Source: WQUF01 sp031549885 (GTDB taxonomy: Bacteria > Bacillota > Clostridia > Clostridiales > Clostridiaceae). Taken from it: a DNA stretch of 22,589 bases. The translations under genes were made by a program, and so were the position numbers. The notes beneath the pieces are model-generated. The model was not told the origin of the DNA, searched no databases, and saw only the letters and a program-made list of their open reading frames with translations. The DNA lies in NCBI GenBank assembly GCA_031549885.1, contig JAVBPD010000093.1, positions 1 to 22,589 on the forward strand, written 5' to 3'. Shown one piece after another: positions 7,737-14,953 of the stretch. The stretch's first letter is position 1, and each line of letters begins with the position of its first letter.

Positions 7737-8936
7737 ATGGAAAAAGGAATTTTTAATAAAAAGCTCACCTTCATATTGGGATTTGGCTTTTTTTCTACAA
7801 GCCTTTTATGGGCTATATATAACGCATTTGTACCAATTTTTTTAAGCAATTTCCTAGAGAGCAAACAGCAAATTGGATGGCTTATGACAATTGATAATAT
7901 GTTTGCTGTAGTTATGCTTCCTTTAATTGGAATGGTAAGCGATAAAACACATACAAGGTTTGGCCGTAGAATGCCTTATATTATGGTGGGGCTTCCACTT
8001 GCTGCAGTTTTATTTTCAATTATACCTTTTCATACTGGGCTTATTATGCTTGTAGCTACAATTATTTTAACAAACATTTCTATGGGCACTTTTGGAAGTC
8101 CGGTAATAGCGCTTATGCCAGATATAACTCCTGTAGAACATAGGTCAAGAGCAAATGGAATAATAAATTTTATGGGAGGCCTTGGAGCAGTTCTTGCCTA
8201 TGGACTTGGATCTATTTTATTTAGAGTGGATAAGAGATTGCCGTTTTTCTTTGTAACAGTTTTAATGTTATTCGCATTTTTTATGCTGGTAAAATTTATA
8301 AAAGAGCCTAAAGATAGCAAAGAAGCAAGTGAAAATGATCTTGAAGGATTAAAACTTGTTAAATTTTCTGATGTGAAAAAAGTTTTAATTTTGCTCATTG
8401 CAATTTTTTTATGGTTTATAAGCTTTAATGGAGTGGAAGCTATGTTTTCACTTTATGGAAAAGAATTTTTGCGCATTGATCCAAGCGAGGCATCATTTTC
8501 TATAACCTTTTTTTCCATATTCTTTTTAATTTTTGCAATACCTGCTGGAATAATTGGAGGTAAACTTGGCAAGAAGAGGACAATATTAATTGGGTTAAGC
8601 GGTCTTTTATGCGTATTTATAGCTTTATATTTTTCAAGAAACATTTGGATTATAAGAGGTTTTTTATCTATTGGAGGATTATTTTGGGCATGTATAAATA
8701 TTAATTCCTATCCCCTTGTGGTATCTCAAGCAACTCCAGCAAAAATTGGGGCATTTACAGGGTTATATTATTTAGCATCTCAGTCATCATCTATAGTTTC
8801 GCCCCCTCTTTTAGGGTTTATAATAGATAAAATAGGCTTTTCTAATTTATTTTTATATTCATCAATAGCTTGCGCTTTATCTTTAACATTTATGATATTT
8901 GTAAAGGATAGAAGCGAGGTAAAAACCTCTTCATAA
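7737..8936 (+). CDS. MFS transporter, SLC45/GPH-like sugar type
   Basis: A 399-residue major facilitator with about 12 hydrophobic segments. The loop between helices 2 and 3 reads GMVSDKTHTRFGRRMPYIMVG, close to the SDxxxxRxGRRxPYI signature of SLC45/sucrose-type and GPH cation-sugar symporters. A second MFS loop, GGKLGKKRT, is in the second half. The cytoplasmic loop between the two six-helix bundles is about 30 residues (EPKDSKEASENDLEGLKLVKFSDVKK). ATG at 7737 is one base after the preceding stop, with GAGGTG ahead of it. As the last gene of a catabolic-looking operon it is the likely importer of the substrate attacked by the five upstream proteins. A terminator follows 26 nt later. Confidence 0.88.
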   Translation: MEKGIFNKKLTFILGFGFFSTSLLWAIYNAFVPIFLSNFLESKQQIGWLMTIDNMFAVVMLPLIGMVSDKTHTRFGRRMPYIMVGLPLAAVLFSIIPFHTGLIMLVATIILTNISMGTFGSPVIALMPDITPVEHRSRANGIINFMGGLGAVLAYGLGSILFRVDKRLPFFFVTVLMLFAFFMLVKFIKEPKDSKEASENDLEGLKLVKFSDVKKVLILLIAIFLWFISFNGVEAMFSLYGKEFLRIDPSEASFSITFFSIFFLIFAIPAGIIGGKLGKKRTILIGLSGLLCVFIALYFSRNIWIIRGFLSIGGLFWACININSYPLVVSQATPAKIGAFTGLYYLASQSSSIVSPPLLGFIIDKIGFSNLFLYSSIACALSLTFMIFVKDRSEVKTSS

Positions 8937-8961
8937 CATTGGGTTAGTGATAATGCACTAA

Positions 8962-9000
8962 AAAACTGTTTCCTCCCAGCCTTAAGGAGGAAACAGTTTT
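8962..9000. terminator. Bidirectional intrinsic terminator between convergent genes
   Basis: AAAACTGTTTCCTCC (8962-8976), a 9-nt loop, then GGAGGAAACAGTTTT (8986-9000). The 15-bp stem is perfect with A-runs on one side and T-runs on the other. It can end both the transporter operon (plus) and the GH3 gene (minus). Confidence 0.9.
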
Positions 9001-9052
9001 AAATTTGGTAATTTTCTGCTTTATAACATTGGTATAATAGGAGTAATACATT

Positions 9053-11755
9053 TTATTTGCCTTTATTAACAGGTATAGTAAGGGCTGTAGCATTAGCATA
9101 TTTTGAATAGTTTTTGTTTATAGAATCATCAATAACAACAGTTTCCCATTTGCCATTATTTTCGACATAAGAAAGGCCAAATCCAAAATCATAGGTGTAT
9201 TTTCCATGGGAATCTGTATATGGGGTCATATCTCTAGGAACATCTTCAAATTGACGTTCAACTTCATCCATATTTTTAGGCATTTGAGCTGGCAAGAGAG
9301 CAGTTGGTCTTGCACCATTTTTATTTGTTATTATATCAAGTACAGCTTGAGTTTGGACTCCAAAGTTCATAAGTATTGCATCTGCATAAGGTTCAACTTC
9401 TCCAAACACCATTGGATTTGTAGCTGTTACAGATAAAACTACTGGGAATGGATTTGATTTTAAACTGGACAATTCTTTAGTTTTAATTACTAAATCCATC
9501 TGAGACTTATTTGATGCTTTAGTTGTTTTCTGAGCATAGGAACGGTTTTCATAAGTGATATTTCCATTTGCATCTTTTATTGGCCTTCCAGCAATGCTGA
9601 TATCTCTTGTAAATCCCCCTTCATCTTTTCCTTTTGCAGTATAATCGCTATACTGAAGTGATATTGGAACATATCCATGGTTTTCCTTTGGTAAAAGCTT
9701 TCCATCAATATCTGTTATTTCTTTTCCGTCAGGATCAAGATCTGGAATGTATCCATCAGAAGGCCAAAAGCCAGCGTAATAATATGGCTTTGGATTAGTG
9801 ATAAAGCATATAGCAAAATCTATTGAATCTAGCACATTTTTTAAATGGTTGCCATCTTTGTCAAATAAATTTTCATCGAGCACTATATTTGAAAAATAAT
9901 TCTTTAAAACTTTTATAGTCTCTGTATCATTTTCAGAAGAAATCCCAGGTACATAAACAGTTTTGCCCTTATTTGGAAGTATGCTGCCAGAGTTATTACT
10001 CATTTCATCATTCTTTAACATGACAATTGATTTTAATTGAGCATCATATCCAGCATTCATGTAATCAGCATTTCCAACTAATTTGTTTGATTCATTTGGA
10101 TCTAAATAAGGATTTTCAAACAAACCAGGTAAGAATATATTTCTTAAAAGACGCTCAGCAGATTTTTCAAAGCGATTTTTCATAAATTCTTCCCCTTGTT
10201 TTTCTATACCAATTTCATAAGCTCTGACAATATATTCAGATTTATCAAGCCCACCAAATTGATCTACCCCAGCCATTATAAGCCTATAAGCTCTAGTTGC
10301 AACTCCATCAAATGTGTTAACAGAATCGCTTTCATACCAGTCGTCTATTCCCCATAATGCTCCAACTCCTCTAAAAAGAGCACCTACGTTAAATGATGCA
10401 TTTGAATCTAGGCCATAATTTCCAACAACTCCCCAGTCAGTACAAACAACGCCATCAAAATTATATTTGCCACGGAGAAGATCTGTTATCATATAATCGC
10501 TATAAGCATTGCCAAGATTTAATGTTGGATCTCCACCTTTATTATAAATTGGATCATATGAACCAGGAGTTTGGCCAAAGGATATAGTATAATAAGGCAT
10601 AACAGCAGAAGCTTGGTTTGTACCATCTTTAAGTGAAAGAGAACCATCAACAAAAGGAATTAAATGAGCATTGAAATTATTGCCAGGATAAACTGCATAT
10701 TTTCCACTTTCAAAATGTGCATCCCTTCCGCCTTCGCCAGCACCGCCCCCTGGCCAATGTTTTATCATGGCATTAACGCTATCTTTGCCCCAGCCTAAAG
10801 CTTCTTTAAATTCATAGTTTTTATCATAATTGTATGTAGTTTGAAATCCATCTACATAAGCCCTTGCCATATCAGAAGATAGAAAAGGATCTTCTCCAAA
10901 TGTTCCATTAAATCTGCCCCAGCGAGGATCGGTTGCAATATCGATTTGAGGGGATAATGCTGTTGAAATTCCCATTGCTCTATATTCTGATGAAGCTATT
11001 TGTCCAAATTTCTTCATTATTTCTGAATCAAATGTTGCAGCTATTCCTAAGGAAGATGGCCATAAGGATAAAGTCGATGGGCCAACTGTATATTCTACAT
11101 TGGTTTTGCTTTCAGCTGAATGCCTAGGGTCTGAAGAATTATTTGCAGGTATGCCAAGATCTAAACTTTCGCAAAGTGATTGCACATTGTTATTCCATAT
11201 TGCAGCAAGCTGGGCAGGCGATAATTTAGATTCTTCTGACGGAGTAAATTGAGTAACAAGCACATGTCTAAGCCCTTTTTTAAGAAAGTCTTCTTGTCCA
11301 ACAATACCATCATCTGAGCTTTTAGTAATAGAAGTCTGGGATATTGTTTGATGGGAACTATAAAGCATTAGCCCTGCAATTTGTGAAGGTGTCATTTTAG
11401 ATGCAAGATCTTTTATACGAGTTTCATAATCAAGGCGCCAGTCTTCATAAGGGTCAAGTTTTCCATTCTTATTTAAATCTTTAAAGTAATAGGTATTATT
11501 TTGATTTTTTATGCTGAGAATTTTAACATTTGAATTAGTAGAAAAACCTAAAGTTGCACCAGGTAGGTTATTATAGTTTTCATTTGTTATAAAACCTATT
11601 CCTGATTCATTAATAGTTGCAATAGAATTTAAATCTTCAACAGGTACTACACTTGAGTCATTTGAAGTTAGTGCTAACGTTTTCACGGGAAGTAAAGAAA
11701 ACATCAAGGATAAAAATGTGGAAAAAGTTATGATCTGAGTTTTTGTTATTTTCAT
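9053..11755 (-). CDS. Secreted glycoside hydrolase family 3 beta-glucosidase-type enzyme
   Basis: A 900-residue GH3 enzyme. The first ~28 residues form a Sec signal peptide (KITKTQ, hydrophobic core, VKTLA). Next comes an EF-hand-like DLNKNGKLDPYEDW (93-106), common in large secreted GH3 proteins. The N-terminal barrel shows SPQIDIATDPRWGRFNGTFG (268-287), IKHWPGGG (331-338), the family's KH(F/W)PG, and GVVCTDWG (435-442) with nucleophile D440. The C-terminal domain follows from about residue 575 (SIVMLKNDE to TNPMVFGEVEPYADAILMNFG). It ends with the FDFGFGLSY-like segment YDFGFGLSYV. GH3 enzymes release terminal beta-linked glucose, xylose or N-acetylglucosamine by retention; which one applies here cannot be read. 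ATG at 11755 sits behind AGGAGG (11762-11767). It is monocistronic with its own promoter. No sorting motif is seen, so it is presumably released. Confidence 0.93.
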   Translation of the reverse strand: MKITKTQIITFSTFLSLMFSLLPVKTLALTSNDSSVVPVEDLNSIATINESGIGFITNENYNNLPGATLGFSTNSNVKILSIKNQNNTYYFKDLNKNGKLDPYEDWRLDYETRIKDLASKMTPSQIAGLMLYSSHQTISQTSITKSSDDGIVGQEDFLKKGLRHVLVTQFTPSEESKLSPAQLAAIWNNNVQSLCESLDLGIPANNSSDPRHSAESKTNVEYTVGPSTLSLWPSSLGIAATFDSEIMKKFGQIASSEYRAMGISTALSPQIDIATDPRWGRFNGTFGEDPFLSSDMARAYVDGFQTTYNYDKNYEFKEALGWGKDSVNAMIKHWPGGGAGEGGRDAHFESGKYAVYPGNNFNAHLIPFVDGSLSLKDGTNQASAVMPYYTISFGQTPGSYDPIYNKGGDPTLNLGNAYSDYMITDLLRGKYNFDGVVCTDWGVVGNYGLDSNASFNVGALFRGVGALWGIDDWYESDSVNTFDGVATRAYRLIMAGVDQFGGLDKSEYIVRAYEIGIEKQGEEFMKNRFEKSAERLLRNIFLPGLFENPYLDPNESNKLVGNADYMNAGYDAQLKSIVMLKNDEMSNNSGSILPNKGKTVYVPGISSENDTETIKVLKNYFSNIVLDENLFDKDGNHLKNVLDSIDFAICFITNPKPYYYAGFWPSDGYIPDLDPDGKEITDIDGKLLPKENHGYVPISLQYSDYTAKGKDEGGFTRDISIAGRPIKDANGNITYENRSYAQKTTKASNKSQMDLVIKTKELSSLKSNPFPVVLSVTATNPMVFGEVEPYADAILMNFGVQTQAVLDIITNKNGARPTALLPAQMPKNMDEVERQFEDVPRDMTPYTDSHGKYTYDFGFGLSYVENNGKWETVVIDDSINKNYSKYANATALTIPVNKGK

Positions 11756-11775
11756 GAAAACCCTCCTAAAAATAA

Positions 11776-11800
11776 ATTACTAATGCTAAATTTTAGTAAT
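11776..11800 (-). promoter_or_regulatory. Inverted repeat in the GH3 leader, candidate operator
   Basis: ATTACTAA (11776-11783) and TTAGTAAT (11793-11800) form a perfect 8-bp inverted repeat with a 9-nt spacer. It lies just downstream of the predicted start point and upstream of the ribosome-binding site. A repressor roadblock or a weak leader hairpin are both possible. Confidence 0.45.
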
Positions 11801-11814
11801 GAATATAATTTAAA

Positions 11815-11843
11815 ATTATAGCATTGATTTCCAATTTAGTAAA
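11815..11843 (-). promoter_or_regulatory. SigA-type promoter of the GH3 gene
   Basis: On the minus strand TTTACT (11838-11843), 17 nt, then TATAAT (11815-11820) preceded by TGC, an extended -10. The gene starts 60 nt downstream. Confidence 0.7.
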
Positions 11844-11880
11844 TGTATGTTATGAGGATTTTTAATTCTTCTTGTATTAT

Positions 11881-11907
11881 AAAAATTCCCACCTTTATGT
11901 AGGTGGG
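11881..11907 (-). terminator. Intrinsic terminator of the lipoprotein gene
   Basis: CCCACCT (11888-11894), a 6-nt loop and AGGTGGG (11901-11907). Read on the minus strand, it is followed by AATTTTT. It sits directly after the stop at 11913. Confidence 0.85.
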
Positions 11908-11912
11908 TTAAT

Positions 11913-12533
11913 TTATTTTACTAAATTTGAATCAATAATTGTATAATTAACTCTATATAAATAGAGAGATTTACCATCTATATTAATTCTAGTCATCTTA
12001 GGTAAATCAGATGGAACAGTTACTAAAACGCTATTGCCTTGATAAATTCCAATTGGATTGCCAAGCTGTGAATAAACTAAAATCATTCTCCTTTTACCCA
12101 TTTTATTTTTTATATCATTTACAAAATTATCAAAAGGAATATATCTAAGACCGGAATTGCTTTTAATTTCTGCAAAGTTTTTAATTTCCTCAAATCCAGC
12201 AAGTTTATCAATTCCTGTTTCCTCAAATGTTAGAGTATTTCCAACTGCAAGAATTTGATTGCCATCTATAGTTATGTCTAAGACTGAATTAGTTACATTA
12301 TTGCCATTTTCATCTGTAGTTGCCTCATATGGTGCTATGTCGATGCTTGTACCACTAGTTTTTAATGTTTGGTTTCCATAATTATCGTATTGATAAATTG
12401 TATATGAATTACCTAAAAGCTTTCCTTTAATTTGCTTGAATTTATCAGAAATAACAGCGCAGCTACTTAGAGAAACTACACTAATTATTAAAGTTATGAT
12501 TACTATTGCATTTTTTGTTATTTTTCTTTTCAT
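11913..12533 (-). CDS. Putative lipoprotein, DUF5052-like
   Basis: A 206-residue exported protein. The signal sequence has a basic start (KRKITK), a hydrophobic core and the lipobox LSSC, with C25 as the likely lipidated residue. The mature part opens with VISDKFKQIKGKLLGNSYTIYQYDNYGNQTLKTSG. This, with the following EATTDENGN and SVLDITIDGNQILAVGNTL, resembles the clostridial DUF5052 lipoproteins, an assignment made from memory of the family. No enzymatic motif is evident. It probably sits on the outer face of the cytoplasmic membrane. The ribosome-binding site is GAGGAAG. A TATAAT at 12568-12573 may be its -10, although no good -35 was found. It is separated from GH3 by a terminator and a promoter, so it is not in the same transcript. 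Function unknown. Confidence 0.8.
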   Translation of the reverse strand: MKRKITKNAIVIITLIISVVSLSSCAVISDKFKQIKGKLLGNSYTIYQYDNYGNQTLKTSGTSIDIAPYEATTDENGNNVTNSVLDITIDGNQILAVGNTLTFEETGIDKLAGFEEIKNFAEIKSNSGLRYIPFDNFVNDIKNKMGKRRMILVYSQLGNPIGIYQGNSVLVTVPSDLPKMTRINIDGKSLYLYRVNYTIIDSNLVK

Positions 12534-12617
12534 CTTACTTTCTTCCTCAGCCCTTATTTTATTAATTATTATACTATATTACCATCTAGTTTGGTGTTTA
12601 AAATATCAAGACAAATA

Positions 12618-12640
12618 GGTAAATGGTTTTATCATTTACC
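12618..12640 (-). terminator. Possible terminator of the tet-type gene
   Basis: GGTAAATG (12618-12625), a 7-nt loop and CATTTACC (12633-12640) form a perfect 8-bp stem just after the stop at 12651. The T-run on the minus strand is weak (CTATTTGTCTTG), so efficiency is doubtful. Confidence 0.45.
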
Positions 12641-12650
12641 TCCAATATCT

Positions 12651-14579
12651 TTACATACCAGCTTTTAAAAACATAAAATGAAGCTGTTCATTTTCAAATT
12701 CCTTTTTAATAGGGGACATGATTAGCTCACCTTTATATATATCGTAACCAGAAAATTTAGAATAAAAAACCCCTTTTCCTTCTGTATAGGATATTATTTC
12801 ATTCCCATAATCCATAGATGTATCTGCAGGGACTTTCCCATTTAAAAATACAACATCATCGTTAAAATTCATTTTATCAATTATTCCACGCTTTTGGCCA
12901 ATATCAAAGATGGCTTTGCTTGAGTAGATGGCAGGCACCTCTATTTCAAAATCTAAAAAAGGCTCAAGGAGCTCTGTACCACATTTTCTTAAAGCTTGAT
13001 CTAAAACATAAGGCGTTAAATGGCGAAAATCAGAGGGTGTGCTAACAGGACTTGAATAAACACCATGATAAAATGTAACCTTTAAATCTGTAACTTCCCA
13101 GCCATAAAGGCCTTGCTTACATGCATTTATAACGCTTTCCTTAACAGCATTTTGAAATGAAGGGCTTAAATAGCCTAATGATACTTCACTGTTAAATATA
13201 AGTCCAGATCCAAGTGGTAGGGGCTCTATTTTAAGGCCAATAGATCCATAATAAGGATTTGGAAAATCCCCCATATGTATTATGCCCTCTGATATTTTAT
13301 TTGGCCTTTCTTTGTAAATTGTCTTAAGGGGTCCAAAGCTTACATTTAAGCCATATCTTTCAAATAGAAGATCTTTAACTATTTCAATCTGCACTTTTCC
13401 AAATATGTCTATGGTCATTTCTTCTAGAGAATTTGAAATATTTAAATGTAAAAAAGGGTCCTCTTCAGAAAAGTCCATTAAAGCATTGATAAGCTTAGGC
13501 CTATCTTCTTTATTTGCTGGTGTTACTGATGTTTTTAACATCGCTTTATTGAAATTTATATTTGGAGGGTTAAATCCATAATCTCCTAAAATATCTCCAA
13601 TTTTTAATTCAGGGGTATTATATAATACAGCTACATCACCGGCAGCTATCTCGTCTTTAGGATAAACCTTGCCATTTTCTACAGAGTGGAGATTTTTTAT
13701 CTTTATTTGTTTTTCAGGATCGTTATTTATTTTTACGCATTCTCTAACCTTTATATTGCCTGATAAAACCTTCATATAGCATTCCTTTAATAATTTCTCA
13801 TCTCTTGTTATTTTATAAATATAGCCTGAAAATAGGTCATTTTCATTGAATTTAAAACAAGGCAAATATTTTAAAATTCCGTTTAAAAGCTGATCTATTC
13901 CAATGCCTAAAGAGGATACACCATGAAATAAAGGGAATATTTTGCAATTGTGAACTTGTTTTATGAGAGAATTTATATACTCATCGTTATCAATATTTAC
14001 ATCAGATATATATTTTTCTAAAAGATCATCATCCTTATTCAAAATAATATCGTATAGCTCATTTTCCTCAATGTCTTTAATTTCAATATTATTTTCTAAA
14101 GTGGCCTTTTGCATTATTGCTATATCATCTGTTAATAATTCTTTTATTTCATCATATAATTGATTAAGATCTACACCTAATCTATCTAATTTATTAACAA
14201 ACAAAATTGTGGGTATGTTTAATTTTTTTAACATGTGAAATATAACTCTAGTTTGGCTCTGTATGCCTTCTTTAGCTGATATAACTAAAATTGCACCATC
14301 TAAAACAAAGAAACTTCTTTCAACTTCAGCAATAAAGTCCATATGACCTGGAGTATCTAAGATGTTTATCTTACAATCTTTATAATAAAAGGAAGTGGTG
14401 GTGGATTTTATGGTTATACCTCTTTTCTTTTCAAGCTCCATAGAATCAGTTGTAGTTGTTCCATCATCTACTTTTCCAAGCTTTAAAATGGCACCACAAT
14501 TATAAAGAAGCCTTTCTGTAAGAGTTGTTTTTCCAGCATCAACATGAGCTAATATTCCAATGTTCTTAATTTTTTTCAT
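12651..14579 (-). CDS. TetM-family ribosomal protection protein (translational GTPase)
   Basis: A 642-residue EF-G-like GTPase of the tetracycline ribosomal protection class, cytoplasmic. G motifs: AHVDAGKTT (11-19), RGITI in switch I (53-57), DTPGHMDF (75-82) and NKLD (129-132). EF-G-like domains follow. The stretch LYGWEVTDLKVTFYHGVYSS and its continuation PVSTPSDFRHLTPYVLDQAL (about 491-530) match the TetM/TetO domain IV loop that displaces tetracycline from the ribosome. The C-terminal LQPRRPNxRxDKVRYMF-like end reads SPIKKEFENEQLHFMFLKAGM. Length is as in TetM (about 640). It looks divergent from acquired tet(M), so resistance is likely but untested; a native clostridial TetB(P)-like gene is possible. 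ATG at 14579 lies 9 nt after AAAGGAG; the TTG at 14585 is too close. The gene sits behind an attenuator leader. Confidence 0.88.
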   Translation of the reverse strand: MKKIKNIGILAHVDAGKTTLTERLLYNCGAILKLGKVDDGTTTTDSMELEKKRGITIKSTTTSFYYKDCKINILDTPGHMDFIAEVERSFFVLDGAILVISAKEGIQSQTRVIFHMLKKLNIPTILFVNKLDRLGVDLNQLYDEIKELLTDDIAIMQKATLENNIEIKDIEENELYDIILNKDDDLLEKYISDVNIDNDEYINSLIKQVHNCKIFPLFHGVSSLGIGIDQLLNGILKYLPCFKFNENDLFSGYIYKITRDEKLLKECYMKVLSGNIKVRECVKINNDPEKQIKIKNLHSVENGKVYPKDEIAAGDVAVLYNTPELKIGDILGDYGFNPPNINFNKAMLKTSVTPANKEDRPKLINALMDFSEEDPFLHLNISNSLEEMTIDIFGKVQIEIVKDLLFERYGLNVSFGPLKTIYKERPNKISEGIIHMGDFPNPYYGSIGLKIEPLPLGSGLIFNSEVSLGYLSPSFQNAVKESVINACKQGLYGWEVTDLKVTFYHGVYSSPVSTPSDFRHLTPYVLDQALRKCGTELLEPFLDFEIEVPAIYSSKAIFDIGQKRGIIDKMNFNDDVVFLNGKVPADTSMDYGNEIISYTEGKGVFYSKFSGYDIYKGELIMSPIKKEFENEQLHFMFLKAGM

Positions 14580-14601
14580 CAACAAAATCTCCTTTAAATA
14601 T

Positions 14602-14636
14602 AAAAAAACCTGTGATAAAATACCCTCATCACAGGT
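14602..14636 (-). terminator. Leader terminator (attenuator) upstream of the tet-type gene
   Basis: On the minus strand ACCTGTGAT (14628-14636), an 11-nt loop, then ATCACAGGT (14608-14616) followed by seven T. It ends about 13 nt before the AAAGGAG site. A strong intrinsic terminator placed between promoter and gene indicates attenuation, as described for tet(M). Confidence 0.8.
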
Positions 14637-14700
14637 CCAGACTTTATCTGTTTAAAAAAGAACATAAAGAATAAAGAGCATAGCTCTAAATTATTTAACA

Positions 14701-14791
14701 ATGAGGATATTCTGAAAAAAGGCATAAAAATTAAACCCTATATTAGCGGAAATTTTAGCCTTTATATTAAATTATTATTTCAGAATATTGC
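14701..14791 (-). promoter_or_regulatory. Leader RNA stem-loops with alternative pairing
   Basis: Three nested elements appear on the minus strand. ATATTCTGAAA, overlapping the leader ORF, pairs with TTTCAGAATAT further down. Between them, AAAGGC (14758-14763) pairs with GCCTTT (14718-14723), flanked by AT-rich pairing and followed by a T-run, so this is terminator-like too. The segment ATATCCTCAT (14701-14710) shares its ATAT with the outer stem and is complementary, with one G-U pair, to ATGAGGGTAT (14620-14629) in the loop of the downstream terminator. Confidence 0.55.
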
Positions 14792-14798
14792 ACCCCAT
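14775..14798 (-). CDS. Seven-codon leader peptide ORF
   Basis: ATG at 14798 encodes MGCNILK and a TAA stop. GGAGTG (14805-14810) is 6 nt upstream, a good ribosome-binding site. It starts about 24 nt after the predicted transcription start of the tet-type gene, and its AAT-ATT-CTG-AAA codons form the 5' arm of a leader stem. Translation of the peptide could therefore control the folding of the leader, as in attenuators of tet and erm genes. The peptide itself need not have a function. Confidence 0.5.
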   Translation of the reverse strand: MGCNILK

Positions 14799-14828
14799 AA
14801 TTGACACTCCAATCAAATTTATAAAAAT

Positions 14829-14857
14829 AATATAGCACCATTTAGTGATTAAGTCAA
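14829..14857 (-). promoter_or_regulatory. Promoter of the tet-type gene
   Basis: On the minus strand TTGACT (14852-14857), 17 nt, then TATATT (14829-14834). The predicted transcript has a leader of about 240 nt before the ATG at 14579. Its -35 is 26 nt from the -35 of the divergent MerR promoter. Confidence 0.75.
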
Positions 14858-14883
14858 TTTTTTTATAAAATTATCTTTTCTTG

Positions 14884-14914
14884 TTGACCTTTCCCTTACT
14901 GGAAAGTTTATACT
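14884..14914 (+). promoter_or_regulatory. MerR-type promoter with 19-bp spacer and operator
   Basis: TTGACC (14884-14889), a 19-bp spacer, then TATACT (14909-14914). The spacer region carries ACCTTTCC (14887-14894) and GGAAAGTT (14901-14908), an imperfect inverted repeat. A 19-bp spacer with a central dyad is the hallmark of promoters that MerR proteins activate by DNA distortion, here most likely autoregulation by the gene at 14954. Confidence 0.85.
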
Positions 14915-14953
14915 CATATTATACAGGAAACAAAACAATATGGAGGACTTGAA

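Noticed and set aside
8962..9000. Inverted repeat as an insertion-sequence end
   Set aside because: It is a single hairpin with flanking A/T runs between convergent genes, which is a bidirectional terminator; no transposase or second copy is present.
9206..11127. Plus-strand frames of 64-76 codons inside the GH3 gene
   Set aside because: All lie antisense to an intact GH3 reading frame with clear motifs and have no initiation signals.
14601..14800. T-box or metabolite riboswitch upstream of the tet-type gene
   Set aside because: No T-box consensus or known aptamer pattern; a leader ORF plus terminator explains the region better.
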